64,000 bases of DNA from positions 1,984,001 through 2,048,000 of the forward strand of contig NZ_CP022584.1 in assembly GCF_002240225.1 (NCBI RefSeq), in the 5' to 3' direction. The translations under genes were made by a program, and so were the position numbers. This stretch comes from Paenibacillus physcomitrellae (GTDB lineage Bacteria > Bacillota > Bacilli > Paenibacillales > Paenibacillaceae). A model generated the notes under the pieces. It had not been told where the DNA came from. It saw only the letters and a program-made list of their open reading frames with translations, and searched no databases. Below are positions 44,131 through 53,494 of the stretch, in pieces. Each line of letters opens with the position of its first letter. Positions within the stretch are counted from its first letter, which is position 1.

Positions 44131-45486
44131 ATGAGCTACCAAACTTATTTTGAAAACCGCAGAGAACAACATTTAAATGAACTCAAGGAATGGCTCTCCA
44201 TTCCGAGTATCTCCGCTATTTCGCAGCATAAACCCGACGTGAACCGTGCGGCCCAGTGGCTCGCCGATACCTTGAAACGCGCCGGTCTTGAAAATGTCTC
44301 CATCAACGAAACGAAAGGCCATCCGATCGTGTACGCCGACCATCTGCACGCGCCGGGCAAACCGACGATTCTTGTGTACGGCCACTATGACGTGCAGCCT
44401 GTCGATCCGCTGAACCTGTGGCAGACGCCTCCGTTCGAGCCGGATGTCCGGGACGGAAAGCTTTACGCGCGCGGCGCAACGGACGACAAAGGCCAAGTAT
44501 TTCTACATATTAAAGCCGTTGAAGCCATTCTTGCCGAAGAGAAAGAGCTTCCGGTCAATATCAAATTCTGCATTGAAGGCGAAGAAGAGGTGTCCAGCCC
44601 GAATCTGCCGATTTACCTGGAGCAGAACAAGGACAAGCTTGCAGCTGACGCGGTGCTGATCTCCGACACTTCCCTGATCGAAAAAGGCAAACCGGCCATC
44701 TCCACAGGCCTGCGCGGTTTGTGCTCTCTGGAGCTGACGATCAACACGGCGAACACTGATCTTCATTCCGGCTCCTTTGGCGGCGGCGTGCCAAATGCTC
44801 TGCATTCCATCGTGACCCTGCTGAACTCGCTTCATGACGCAGACGGACGTGTGGCCGTTGAAGGTTTCTATGACGATGTTGCCCCATTGTCTCCTGAAAT
44901 GCATGCCGAGTTCGAGAAACAGCAGTTTAATGAGGAGAAGCTGAGACAAGATCTCGGCCTGACTTCCCTGTTCGGCGAACCGGGTTATACGTTTGTAGAG
45001 CGCGTTGGCGCTCGTCCTACCCTGGAGATTAACGGCCTGTACGGCGGCTTCCAGGGCGAAGGCTCCAAGACGGTTATCCCTAAAGAAGCGCATGCCAAAA
45101 TCACCTGCCGCCTGGTAGCCAACCAGAATCCGCATGACATTTTGGAGAAAATCGAACGCCATCTGAAGGCTAACGTGCCTACCGGCGCCGTGCTGACGTT
45201 CTATCCGGGCGAGAAGGCTTTTGCTTTCAACATCGACCCTTCGCAGCCGATGCTGCAGAAAGCCGCTGACGCTTATGAAAAAGTGTACGGAACCCGCGCC
45301 CTCTTCACGAAAGACGGCGGCTCGATTCCGATCGTCGAAACCTTGTCCCGCGTGCTGACAGCTCCGGCCGTGCTGATGGGCTTCGGTCTGCCTGACGAAA
45401 ACCTGCATGCGCCTAATGAGCATTTTAATCTGGAGAACTTCGATAAAGGTCTCCTGACCATTGTCGAATACCTGAGATCTCTGTAA
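44131..45486 (+). CDS. M20 family metallopeptidase (dipeptidase)
   Basis: A 451-residue cytoplasmic di-zinc peptidase. Zinc-site motifs: YGHYDVQPVD, RGATDDKGQ, EGEEEVSSPN (catalytic Glu pair) and the final His in PNEHFNLENF. The dimerisation lid domain carries DLHSGSFGGGVPN. It is closest to the CNDP-like M20 dipeptidases rather than PepV or DapE. GGGAGG precedes the ATG, with a long spacer of 13 bases. It is a single gene with a terminator. Confidence 0.92.
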   Translation: MSYQTYFENRREQHLNELKEWLSIPSISAISQHKPDVNRAAQWLADTLKRAGLENVSINETKGHPIVYADHLHAPGKPTILVYGHYDVQPVDPLNLWQTPPFEPDVRDGKLYARGATDDKGQVFLHIKAVEAILAEEKELPVNIKFCIEGEEEVSSPNLPIYLEQNKDKLAADAVLISDTSLIEKGKPAISTGLRGLCSLELTINTANTDLHSGSFGGGVPNALHSIVTLLNSLHDADGRVAVEGFYDDVAPLSPEMHAEFEKQQFNEEKLRQDLGLTSLFGEPGYTFVERVGARPTLEINGLYGGFQGEGSKTVIPKEAHAKITCRLVANQNPHDILEKIERHLKANVPTGAVLTFYPGEKAFAFNIDPSQPMLQKAADAYEKVYGTRALFTKDGGSIPIVETLSRVLTAPAVLMGFGLPDENLHAPNEHFNLENFDKGLLTIVEYLRSL

Positions 45487-45497
45487 GATTTCCTGAC

Positions 45498-45548
45498 AAC
45501 AACCGCCCGTTTCTCTCTGAACTCCAGAGAGGAAGGGCGGTTGTTCTT
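45498..45548 (+). terminator. Terminator after the M20 peptidase gene
   Basis: AACAACCGCCC pairs with GGGCGGTTGTT, with an inner CTCTCT/AGAGAG stem, followed by CTTTG. Confidence 0.75.
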
Positions 45549-46007
45549 TGATTTCAGCTTGATAAACGATCTATAAATGGATATATATCCCACACCCCCC
45601 CCTCTAAATTAGCCCATTGCAAAATTTTATCAGTCTTTTTTATTTCTTGCTTTTTCCCTCCCCGAATGCGGGCATGTCCGCCCTTCATGGCAAGCTTTAA
45701 ATCGACCATAGCGCCAAACCATTGATACTGCTGGTGTTGAGCGGCTTCCTGGCCGGATAATTAGCCGTCATTAAAGCGTCCTCATAGGGTAAAAACAACT
45801 CGGTTTGTAAACGGTTAATCGGAGCTTCTTGTAAGCGCAAACATCTGTGGGAATGGCGTTCCATCACCTTGACGCTTCACTTTTTCCCATGATAGGGTAG
45901 TTAACAAGAAGCCGGAAATTACTTTTTATTCCAAATGGAACATGCAAATTTCGGACCGGCTGCAGGATGAAACCTCACCAATCTACTAACAAAGGGGATG
46001 ATGAGTT
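45549..46007. other. Intergenic region upstream of the HAD phosphatase gene
   Basis: No gene is supported in these 459 bases. They contain a run of eight C near 45593-45602, a short GCGGG/CCGC hairpin and a TTGACG with a poor -10 about 100 bases before the HAD gene. I recognise no riboswitch. Confidence 0.4.
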
Positions 46008-46676
46008 TTGATCAAAGGATTCATCTTTGATTTTGACGGCACGATTATTGACACAGAAACAGCCTGGTATTATGCGTTTAGAGACGCTTATGCCGAACAT
46101 GGGGTTGAGCTGACGCTTGAGCAGTACTCCACCTGTATCGGAACGGATCTGAACGGCTTTAATCCTTACGAATATCTGATGACCGATTTAAACCTGCCGC
46201 TCGACAAAGAAGCATTCCGGCAGTCCATTCACCGCCGCCACGGCGAGCTGATGGAGCTGGAAGCGATCCGGCCGGGCATTCAGCAATACCTGGACGCCGC
46301 CAAAGAAGCCAAACTGAAGCTAGGCGTAGCCTCCAGCTCCTCCCGGGAGTGGGTCGAGAAACATTTGGACCAGCTTGGCATCACCGATTATTTTGAATGC
46401 ATCAAAACCTCGGACGATGTAGCGAAAGTAAAACCGGACCCCGAGCTGTACCACCAGGCGCTGCAATGCCTGAACCTGAAACCCGAAGAGACCGTTGCGA
46501 TCGAGGATTCGCCTAACGGCTCAAAGGCTGCCGCGGCCGCCGGGCTGCACTGCGTTGTGATTCCCAACGAAATCACCCGGTTTCTTGAATTTCAAACTCC
46601 GCATCACCAAACCAGTCGTTTAAGTGACCTCGATTTTGACCATGTCGTATCCCGCAAGCTTTTTCTTGAAGCCTGA
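46008..46676 (+). CDS. HAD-superfamily phosphatase (beta-phosphoglucomutase-like, YhcW-like)
   Basis: A 222-residue subfamily IA HAD enzyme. Motif I is DFDGTIIDTE (nucleophile and acid Asp), motif II is ASSSSREW, the Lys is in KVKPDPELY and motif III is IEDSPNG. The cap domain spans about 16-85. The start is a TTG at 46008, ten bases after AAAGGGG. It lies 196 bases upstream of mtlD on the same strand, which makes a sugar phosphate, possibly mannitol-1-phosphate, a candidate substrate. That is inference. Confidence 0.88.
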   Translation: MIKGFIFDFDGTIIDTETAWYYAFRDAYAEHGVELTLEQYSTCIGTDLNGFNPYEYLMTDLNLPLDKEAFRQSIHRRHGELMELEAIRPGIQQYLDAAKEAKLKLGVASSSSREWVEKHLDQLGITDYFECIKTSDDVAKVKPDPELYHQALQCLNLKPEETVAIEDSPNGSKAAAAAGLHCVVIPNEITRFLEFQTPHHQTSRLSDLDFDHVVSRKLFLEA

Positions 46677-46872
46677 CCATTATTTTTGAAGTTTAGTAGA
46701 TCTGTCGCCGCCCCCTGCCGCAAAGCGTTACCCGCTATCCACGTGGTCAACGGAAACCAGGGCATGGGAGAACGATTTCCTGTTATTTTGATTTTGCCCC
46801 TACCGCTTTCTTCCGCTTGTCCTGGTCCTGATCACGTCAGCACAACCTGACTGAATAAGGAGGAACAACTCT

Positions 46873-48099
46873 ATGAAAGCTGTACATTTTGGCGCTGGCA
46901 ACATCGGAAGAGGATTTATCGGCCCTGTGTTGTCCCAATCCGGTTATGAGGTTTGTTTTATCGCAAGGAACATGAAGAAGGTCGAGGAGCTAAAGAGACG
47001 CCGGCAGTATCCGGTAGTGCTCGCCAACGAAGACCGGGATTCCTTCCTCGTTCATAATGTGACCGCGCTCAGCTTGGGCGAAGATCATGCCGTTGCCGCC
47101 TCCATTGCAGAAGCCGACATCGTGACGACCGCCGTGGGTGTGAGTGCTTTAAAAGATATATCAGAGGCGATTGCCAAAGGCATCAGTCTGAGACTGAAGA
47201 AATTTCCCCAAGCCGGACCGCTGCATGTGATGGCCTGTGAAAACGGCATCGGAGCCAGCAGCCTCCTGAAGAAATGGGTGGGGCAGCATTTAAGGCCGTC
47301 CGAAGCCGAACTGGCGGAGACGCGGGTCGCTTTTCCCAACACGGTTGTCGACCGCATCGTACCGGTTCAGAAGCACAGGGATCCCCTGCGGGTCATGGTG
47401 GAGCCTTTCTGCGAATGGGTGATCGACCGCAGCCAGCTAATTGGCGAGCTCCCCCCTATTCAGGGCGCTAAATTTGCCGATTCGCTTCATCCCTATGTAG
47501 AACGCAAACTGTTTACGGTAAATACCGGCCACTGCTGCGCGGCTTATTACGGTTATTTGGAAGGGTACGGCACCATTCATGATGCCATGCGCGACCCGGG
47601 TATCCGTTCCAAGGTTAAAGGAGCCATGCTGGAAACCGGCCGGATGCTGGTTGCCGAACACGGCTTTGATGCCTTCAAACATGAGCTTTATATCGAGCAA
47701 ATGCTGGAGCGTTTCGCCAATCCGCATTTTAACGATCAAATTCTCCGCGTTGCCCGTTCTCCGCTGCGCAAGCTTTCCCCTGAAGACCGCCTCATTTCTC
47801 CCGCCCGAAGGGCGAACGAGGCCGGGCTTAAAACGGAGCATCTGGTGTCGGCCATAGCAGCCGCCCTGTTGTTTGATTCCTCCAAAGATCCGGAAGCGGT
47901 ACAGCTGCAGGCTCTTCTCCGCCAGAAAGGCGTCGAGCAGGTGGTGAAGGACGAGCTGGGTTTTCCTGAGGAGCATGCGCTTCACCGCAAAATCGTCGCC
48001 AGCTATCATAAACATTGCCTGAAATATCCGCACCTCGCCCATTCCGGCTTCGAGGCGATGGTCAAAAACAAACTGCCTTTGGCTTCCAACGAGGATTGA
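46873..48099 (+). CDS. mtlD: Mannitol-1-phosphate 5-dehydrogenase
   Basis: Interconverts mannitol-1-phosphate and fructose-6-phosphate with NAD. The Rossmann motif FGAGNIGRGFIG is at the N-terminus, with the family's ACENGIGAS, FPNTVVDRIVP and the catalytic KLFTVNTGHCCAAYYGYLEG. Length 408 is slightly above the usual 380-390 because of a longer C-terminus. AAGGAGG precedes the ATG. No mtlA, mtlF or mtlR is present nearby; the neighbour is a HAD phosphatase. Confidence 0.95.
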   Translation: MKAVHFGAGNIGRGFIGPVLSQSGYEVCFIARNMKKVEELKRRRQYPVVLANEDRDSFLVHNVTALSLGEDHAVAASIAEADIVTTAVGVSALKDISEAIAKGISLRLKKFPQAGPLHVMACENGIGASSLLKKWVGQHLRPSEAELAETRVAFPNTVVDRIVPVQKHRDPLRVMVEPFCEWVIDRSQLIGELPPIQGAKFADSLHPYVERKLFTVNTGHCCAAYYGYLEGYGTIHDAMRDPGIRSKVKGAMLETGRMLVAEHGFDAFKHELYIEQMLERFANPHFNDQILRVARSPLRKLSPEDRLISPARRANEAGLKTEHLVSAIAAALLFDSSKDPEAVQLQALLRQKGVEQVVKDELGFPEEHALHRKIVASYHKHCLKYPHLAHSGFEAMVKNKLPLASNED

Positions 48100-48210
48100 T
48101 CCGGAAGAATCCAGAGTTTATGGAATAGGCTGAAAAGCAAACCATAGTCAACAAGACGCGGACCTTTCCTCCCCTAAAGCGGGATGGAGAGAGGTTTTGC
48201 CCCTTCCAAC

Positions 48211-48255
48211 AAAAAAGCCTCCCCGCTTCCCATAAGGGAAGCCGGAAAGGCTATT
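48211..48255. terminator. Terminator between mtlD and gerE
   Basis: AGCCT, CCGCTTCCC and GGGAAGCCGG, AGGC form a long stem with a T run on the minus strand (gerE). Confidence 0.75.
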
Positions 48256-48284
48256 TGCATTTTCGGGGACTTTGAATGAAGCGA

Positions 48285-48509
48285 CTATATCTTAAGTTCC
48301 CCAAGCTTGATCAGCTCGACTACCGCTTGCGCGCGGCCCTTGACGTTAAGTTTTTGCATGACATTCGAGATGTGGTTTCGGACGGTTTTTTCACTTATAA
48401 ACAGTTGTTCTGCAATGTCCCGAGTCGTTTTGTCCTGCACAAGCAGTTCAAATACTTCCCGCTCCCGATGAGTAAGCAAAAATTTGCTGTTGCGATCGCT
48501 GCCCTTCAA
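48285..48509 (-). CDS. gerE: GerE, late mother-cell transcription regulator
   Basis: A 74-residue LuxR-type DNA-binding protein, the same length as B. subtilis GerE and nearly the same in sequence: LLTHREREVFELLVQDKTT and the recognition region ISEKTVRNHISNVMQKLNVKGR. GerE controls late sigma-K coat genes. The start is TTG at 48509 behind GGAGGGGTG. Upstream, CATAAAATG resembles a sigma-K -10 (CATANNNTA) with one mismatch. It is a stand-alone gene. Confidence 0.96.
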   Translation of the reverse strand: MKGSDRNSKFLLTHREREVFELLVQDKTTRDIAEQLFISEKTVRNHISNVMQKLNVKGRAQAVVELIKLGELKI

Positions 48510-48624
48510 AATGTGTCACCCCTCCTTGCCCGGGTTTTGTTGTCTAACAAGGTTAAGGGATACAGTCAACACATTTTATGAGAGGGTCCACTTATTGGTG
48601 CGATGGCGAGTTAAAAATGGGCTT

Positions 48625-48655
48625 ACTCCCCCGGCACTTATACAATGCCGGGGAG
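48625..48655 (-). terminator. Hairpin after glpK, probable terminator
   Basis: On the minus strand ACTCCCCGGCA pairs with TGCCGGGGGAGT, and five T occur about nine bases further on. Confidence 0.6.
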
Positions 48656-48662
48656 TTCAGCT

Positions 48663-50192
<1,530 letters not shown>

Positions 50193-50202
50193 TTATATAG
50201 TT

Positions 50203-50231
50203 ATAGTAAGAGAAAGCCGCGAATTTGTAAA
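50203..50231 (-). promoter_or_regulatory. Candidate promoter of glpK
   Basis: On the minus strand TTTACA and TACTAT are separated by 17 bases, about 50 bases before the glpK start. I saw no clear cre site. Confidence 0.55.
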
Positions 50232-50286
50232 AAAAGTCACACCGGCTCAAACGGCTTCGCCTCTCGCTTCTGCACCTCCTTGAAGC

Positions 50287-50312
50287 AAAAAAAAGCCCCG
50301 CAATGCGGGGCA
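50287..50312 (-). terminator. Terminator after the DoxX gene
   Basis: On the minus strand GCCCCGCATTGCGGGGC is followed by eight T. Confidence 0.88.
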
Positions 50313-50361
50313 TAAGAAATTTGGCTTCAAAGCCTATACAAATAAAGGCTGGTGCCTCTTA

Positions 50362-50946
50362 TTAATCCCGGTCCGTCAGCCTCCTGCGCCAAGGTGTTCC
50401 CAGCTTCGGCAGCGCCCAGCGGTCAAGCCCGTACCAGCCCGCCACCTTCCAGGCCATTACGAGCCAGGTCGCCAGCACAAACAAAATCGGATTGGTGCTG
50501 AGCGTACCGGCGAACAAATAGCTGACATTCATTACTCCTCCAAAAAATGCTGCAATCCCGGTTAATAAACCTACAATCAATCCGATCCCGACAAGCACTT
50601 CACCGAATGCAACCAGATAGGAAAAAACTTTGGCGTTCGGCAGAACAAACTCCCTCAGAAAGGAAGCGTACCATCCGGTTACGTCGGCATGTTCCCCGCC
50701 GGCCTCTGCTTTGGTGAGCGCCCCCTGCAGAAAACCCGATAACCCGGTTCCGGCCTTGGAGCCGACCCAGGCATCCGAATTCACTTTCTCCCAGCCCGCC
50801 GACAGCCATTCATAACCGACGTATAAACGGATAATCAGCCAAATCCAGGCGGAACGTGTGCTGGAGAACAGAAAACGCGACACCGGATTTTCAGGAACGA
50901 TGATTTCCTTGCCATACAAAGGATTACTTTCAGATGGTTTACTCAA
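50362..50946 (-). CDS. DoxX-family membrane protein
   Basis: A 194-residue protein with about four helices, including WIWLIIRLYVGYEWLSAGW and a Gly-rich GEVLVGIGLIVGLLTGIAAFFGG segment, typical of DoxX/TQO-small-subunit-like proteins. I chose the TTG at 50946, nine bases after AAAGGAG; a longer frame to 51048 has no ribosome site. Function is unknown; DoxX proteins are linked to thiosulfate oxidation or redox stress. It is divergent from the Fur-box-controlled efe operon and may share its control. Confidence 0.85.
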   Translation of the reverse strand: MSKPSESNPLYGKEIIVPENPVSRFLFSSTRSAWIWLIIRLYVGYEWLSAGWEKVNSDAWVGSKAGTGLSGFLQGALTKAEAGGEHADVTGWYASFLREFVLPNAKVFSYLVAFGEVLVGIGLIVGLLTGIAAFFGGVMNVSYLFAGTLSTNPILFVLATWLVMAWKVAGWYGLDRWALPKLGTPWRRRLTDRD

Positions 50947-51110
50947 AGTGAATTTCTCCTTTCTTCTACTGCTCATTTTTACATTATCCGGAGAGGCAGC
51001 AGCCATTATACACCGGATGGAAAAATAACACAGACTCTCTTCTGACAAAAAGACCGATTCTCCTTCTTTCTAAAAGAATTTCGATTTCCTTGTTTTACTA
51101 AAGTTAGGGA

Positions 51111-51139
51111 TTGACGGAATAAAGAGGTCTGACTATGAT
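51111..51139 (+). promoter_or_regulatory. Sigma-A promoter of the efe iron operon
   Basis: TTGACG and TATGAT are separated by 17 bases. The predicted start point, near 51146, lies just before the Fur box. Confidence 0.75.
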
Positions 51140-51157
51140 AGATTTATCACATTGCAA

Positions 51158-51174
51158 TTGATAATCATTATCAA
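51158..51174 (+). promoter_or_regulatory. Fur box
   Basis: TTGATAAT-C-ATTATCAA contains a perfect 7-1-7 Fur consensus (TGATAAT-N-ATTATCA), placed to block transcription when iron is plentiful. Confidence 0.9.
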
Positions 51175-51202
51175 ATAAACTTACATATAAAGGAGCTCGA
51201 TT

Positions 51203-52117
51203 ATGAACATACGTTATGCCTTAGCTTTTACCGCTTTAGCAGCTGTTCTGGTGACTGCAGGCTGCTCAAGTAACACTAATAATGCAGCTGGCAGCACGCC
51301 AGCTGCCGCTAATTCCACTAATGCCGCTAACTCGGCAGCAGACACTTCTGCCGCAAACTCAGCAACTACTTCCCCTTCCGATGCCTCTGCCGTCGACTTG
51401 ACCGCAGCCATCGACAGCTACAGAGCTTACGTCATTCAGGAAACGGACGCCCTGGTGAAAGATACCGGCTCATTTGTCGACGCGATCAACAGTGGGAAAC
51501 TTGAAGAAGCCAAACAGCTGTATGCACCAGCCAGAATGCATTACGAGAGAATCGAACCGATTGCCGAAGCTTTAGGAGATCTGGATCCAAACATCGACGC
51601 ACGGGACGGAGATGTAGAGCCTGCTGAATGGCGCGGCTTCCACCGGCTGGAGAAAGCGCTGTGGGAAGACAAATCGACGGATGGCACCAAAGAGTTTGCT
51701 GACCGTCTGCTAAGCGACACCAAACTGCTTCGGGCTAAAGTCGAAACCGTAGAGATTGATCCTTCCCTGCTCGTTACGGGAGCCGTCGAACTTCTGAATG
51801 AGGTGTCCACCTCCAAGGTGACGGGCGAAGAGGACCGCTACTCGCGTACGGATCTGTATGATTTCGCGGCAAACGTTGAAGGCGCTCAAAAAATTTATGA
51901 GCTGCTAAAACCAAGCCTGGCCGACAAAGACGCCGAGCTGAACCAGAAGATCGCTGACAGCTTTAAAGTATTGCAGGATGAATTAAACGCCTATGCCAAA
52001 GACGGCGGGTATGTCTCTTATGACGTGCTTAAGGAAGACGAAGTCCGCAAATTAAGTCAGAACCTGGACGCGCTCGCAGAACCGCTGTCTCAAATGGGTA
52101 CTTTACTGGGAGTGTAA
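51203..52117 (+). CDS. EfeM/EfeO-like imelysin (M75) iron-uptake lipoprotein
   Basis: A 304-residue lipoprotein (lipobox VTAGCSS) with an Asn/Ala/Ser-rich linker to about residue 65, then one helical M75 domain. The metal motif HxxE is in ARMHYERIEPIAE. There is no cupredoxin domain, so it is the short EfeM form. In Efe systems this protein delivers ferric iron to the permease. It is first in a Fur-controlled operon with EfeB and EfeU. Confidence 0.92.
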   Translation: MNIRYALAFTALAAVLVTAGCSSNTNNAAGSTPAAANSTNAANSAADTSAANSATTSPSDASAVDLTAAIDSYRAYVIQETDALVKDTGSFVDAINSGKLEEAKQLYAPARMHYERIEPIAEALGDLDPNIDARDGDVEPAEWRGFHRLEKALWEDKSTDGTKEFADRLLSDTKLLRAKVETVEIDPSLLVTGAVELLNEVSTSKVTGEEDRYSRTDLYDFAANVEGAQKIYELLKPSLADKDAELNQKIADSFKVLQDELNAYAKDGGYVSYDVLKEDEVRKLSQNLDALAEPLSQMGTLLGV

Positions 52118-52121
52118 TCTA

Positions 52122-53462
52122 ATGAAGAAGAAGTTATCTGAAAACACTATAAGTCATAATGAAACCGGGACGTCTGACAAGACGCCCGGTTCTCTGCTGA
52201 ATAAACCTGTAAGCCGCCGGGATATTTTGAAAATGGCTGGCGTAGGCGGCCTTGGCCTCCTGCTGGGCGGCGGAGCGGCCGGAGCTTTGTTTTCCAGTAC
52301 GCAGGCCATTGCGCGCCGCAAAAAAGTATTGAATGCCGGCAGGTCCGACCGGACGGTTTATCCCTTTTACGGGAAACATCAGGCAGGCATTATTACCCCT
52401 TCGCAAAACTTCATGTGTTTTGCTTCCTTTGACCTGACTTCAACCCAACTGGACGAAGTGAGGGCTTTGTTCAAGAAATGGACCACGGCGGCAGCCAGCA
52501 TGACGCAAGGCCTGATGCTCGGCGACGAGCCCGCCAACACCAATCCTAATTTGCCGCCAGCCGACACCGGGGAAGCGGCCGGGTTGATTCCTTCCAAAAC
52601 AACGATTACCTTCGGCGTAGGCCCTTCCTTCTTTGACAGCCGGTTTGGTCTGGCCGGCAAACGCCCGGCAGCCTTCCCGGATCTGCCAAAGTTCCGGGGC
52701 GATGCCCTGCAGTCTGAATGGTGCGGCGGGGATGTTGGCGTTCAGGTATGCGCCGATGATCTGCAGGTCGCTTTCCATGCCGTACGCAACCTGGCCCGAA
52801 TTGCCAGAGGTACGGCCGTGCTACGCTGGACGCAGGAAGGCTTCCAGCGGACAACGGCCGCTGAACCGTCTTCAGGCACTCCACGAAATCTGATGGGTTT
52901 CAAAGACGGAACCGGGAATCCCGATGTCAATGACGAAGAGCAGATGAAGCAGGTCGTTTGGGTTCAGCCGGAAGACGGCGCTCCATGGATGGCCCAGGGA
53001 AGCTACATGGTTGTGAGACGCATCCGCATGCGTCTTGAGGTTTGGGATCGATCCACCCTGGATGACCAGCAGCAGACCTTTGGGCGCTACCGCGACAGCG
53101 GTGCTCCGCTTGGGGCTCATAACGAATTTGATCCGCTCGATTTCAGCGCTAAAGACGCATCGGGGAATCCGGCTATTCCCGTGAATGCCCATTCCCGCCT
53201 TGCCCATATGGATGGCAAAACCAAGCTGCTGCGCCGGGCCTATTCGTACTCCAGCGGTTTGGATCTGAAAACGGGCCAGCTGGATGCGGGTTTATTCTTT
53301 ATCTGCTTCCAACGGGATATTAGAAAGCAGTTTGTCGCGATGCAGGAAAGACTAGCAGCCAGTGATAAGCTAAACGAATATATCTCCCATATCGGCAGCG
53401 CCAGCTTTGCCTGCTTCCCGGGTGCAACCGAAGGCGGATATATCGGGGACCAGCTCTTTTAG
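52122..53462 (+). CDS. efeB: EfeB, Tat-exported DyP-type peroxidase/deferrochelatase
   Basis: A 446-residue heme peroxidase that acts outside the cell in iron uptake. The twin-arginine signal is PVSRRDILKMAG followed by a hydrophobic Gly/Leu segment, near residues 29-62. The DyP motif GFKDGTGNP (GxxDG) and the heme-side NAHSRLAH segment are visible. The gene starts four bases after the efeM stop codon. Export with the heme folded is the usual reason for the Tat signal. Confidence 0.95.
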   Translation: MKKKLSENTISHNETGTSDKTPGSLLNKPVSRRDILKMAGVGGLGLLLGGGAAGALFSSTQAIARRKKVLNAGRSDRTVYPFYGKHQAGIITPSQNFMCFASFDLTSTQLDEVRALFKKWTTAAASMTQGLMLGDEPANTNPNLPPADTGEAAGLIPSKTTITFGVGPSFFDSRFGLAGKRPAAFPDLPKFRGDALQSEWCGGDVGVQVCADDLQVAFHAVRNLARIARGTAVLRWTQEGFQRTTAAEPSSGTPRNLMGFKDGTGNPDVNDEEQMKQVVWVQPEDGAPWMAQGSYMVVRRIRMRLEVWDRSTLDDQQQTFGRYRDSGAPLGAHNEFDPLDFSAKDASGNPAIPVNAHSRLAHMDGKTKLLRRAYSYSSGLDLKTGQLDAGLFFICFQRDIRKQFVAMQERLAASDKLNEYISHIGSASFACFPGATEGGYIGDQLF

Positions 53463-53494
53463 ATAACGAATTCCAGGCAGAAAGAAGGATTCAT

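Noticed and set aside
45593-45602. Run of eight C as a phase-variation tract
   Set aside because: It lies in an intergenic region more than 400 bases from the next start and does not overlap a promoter that I can identify.
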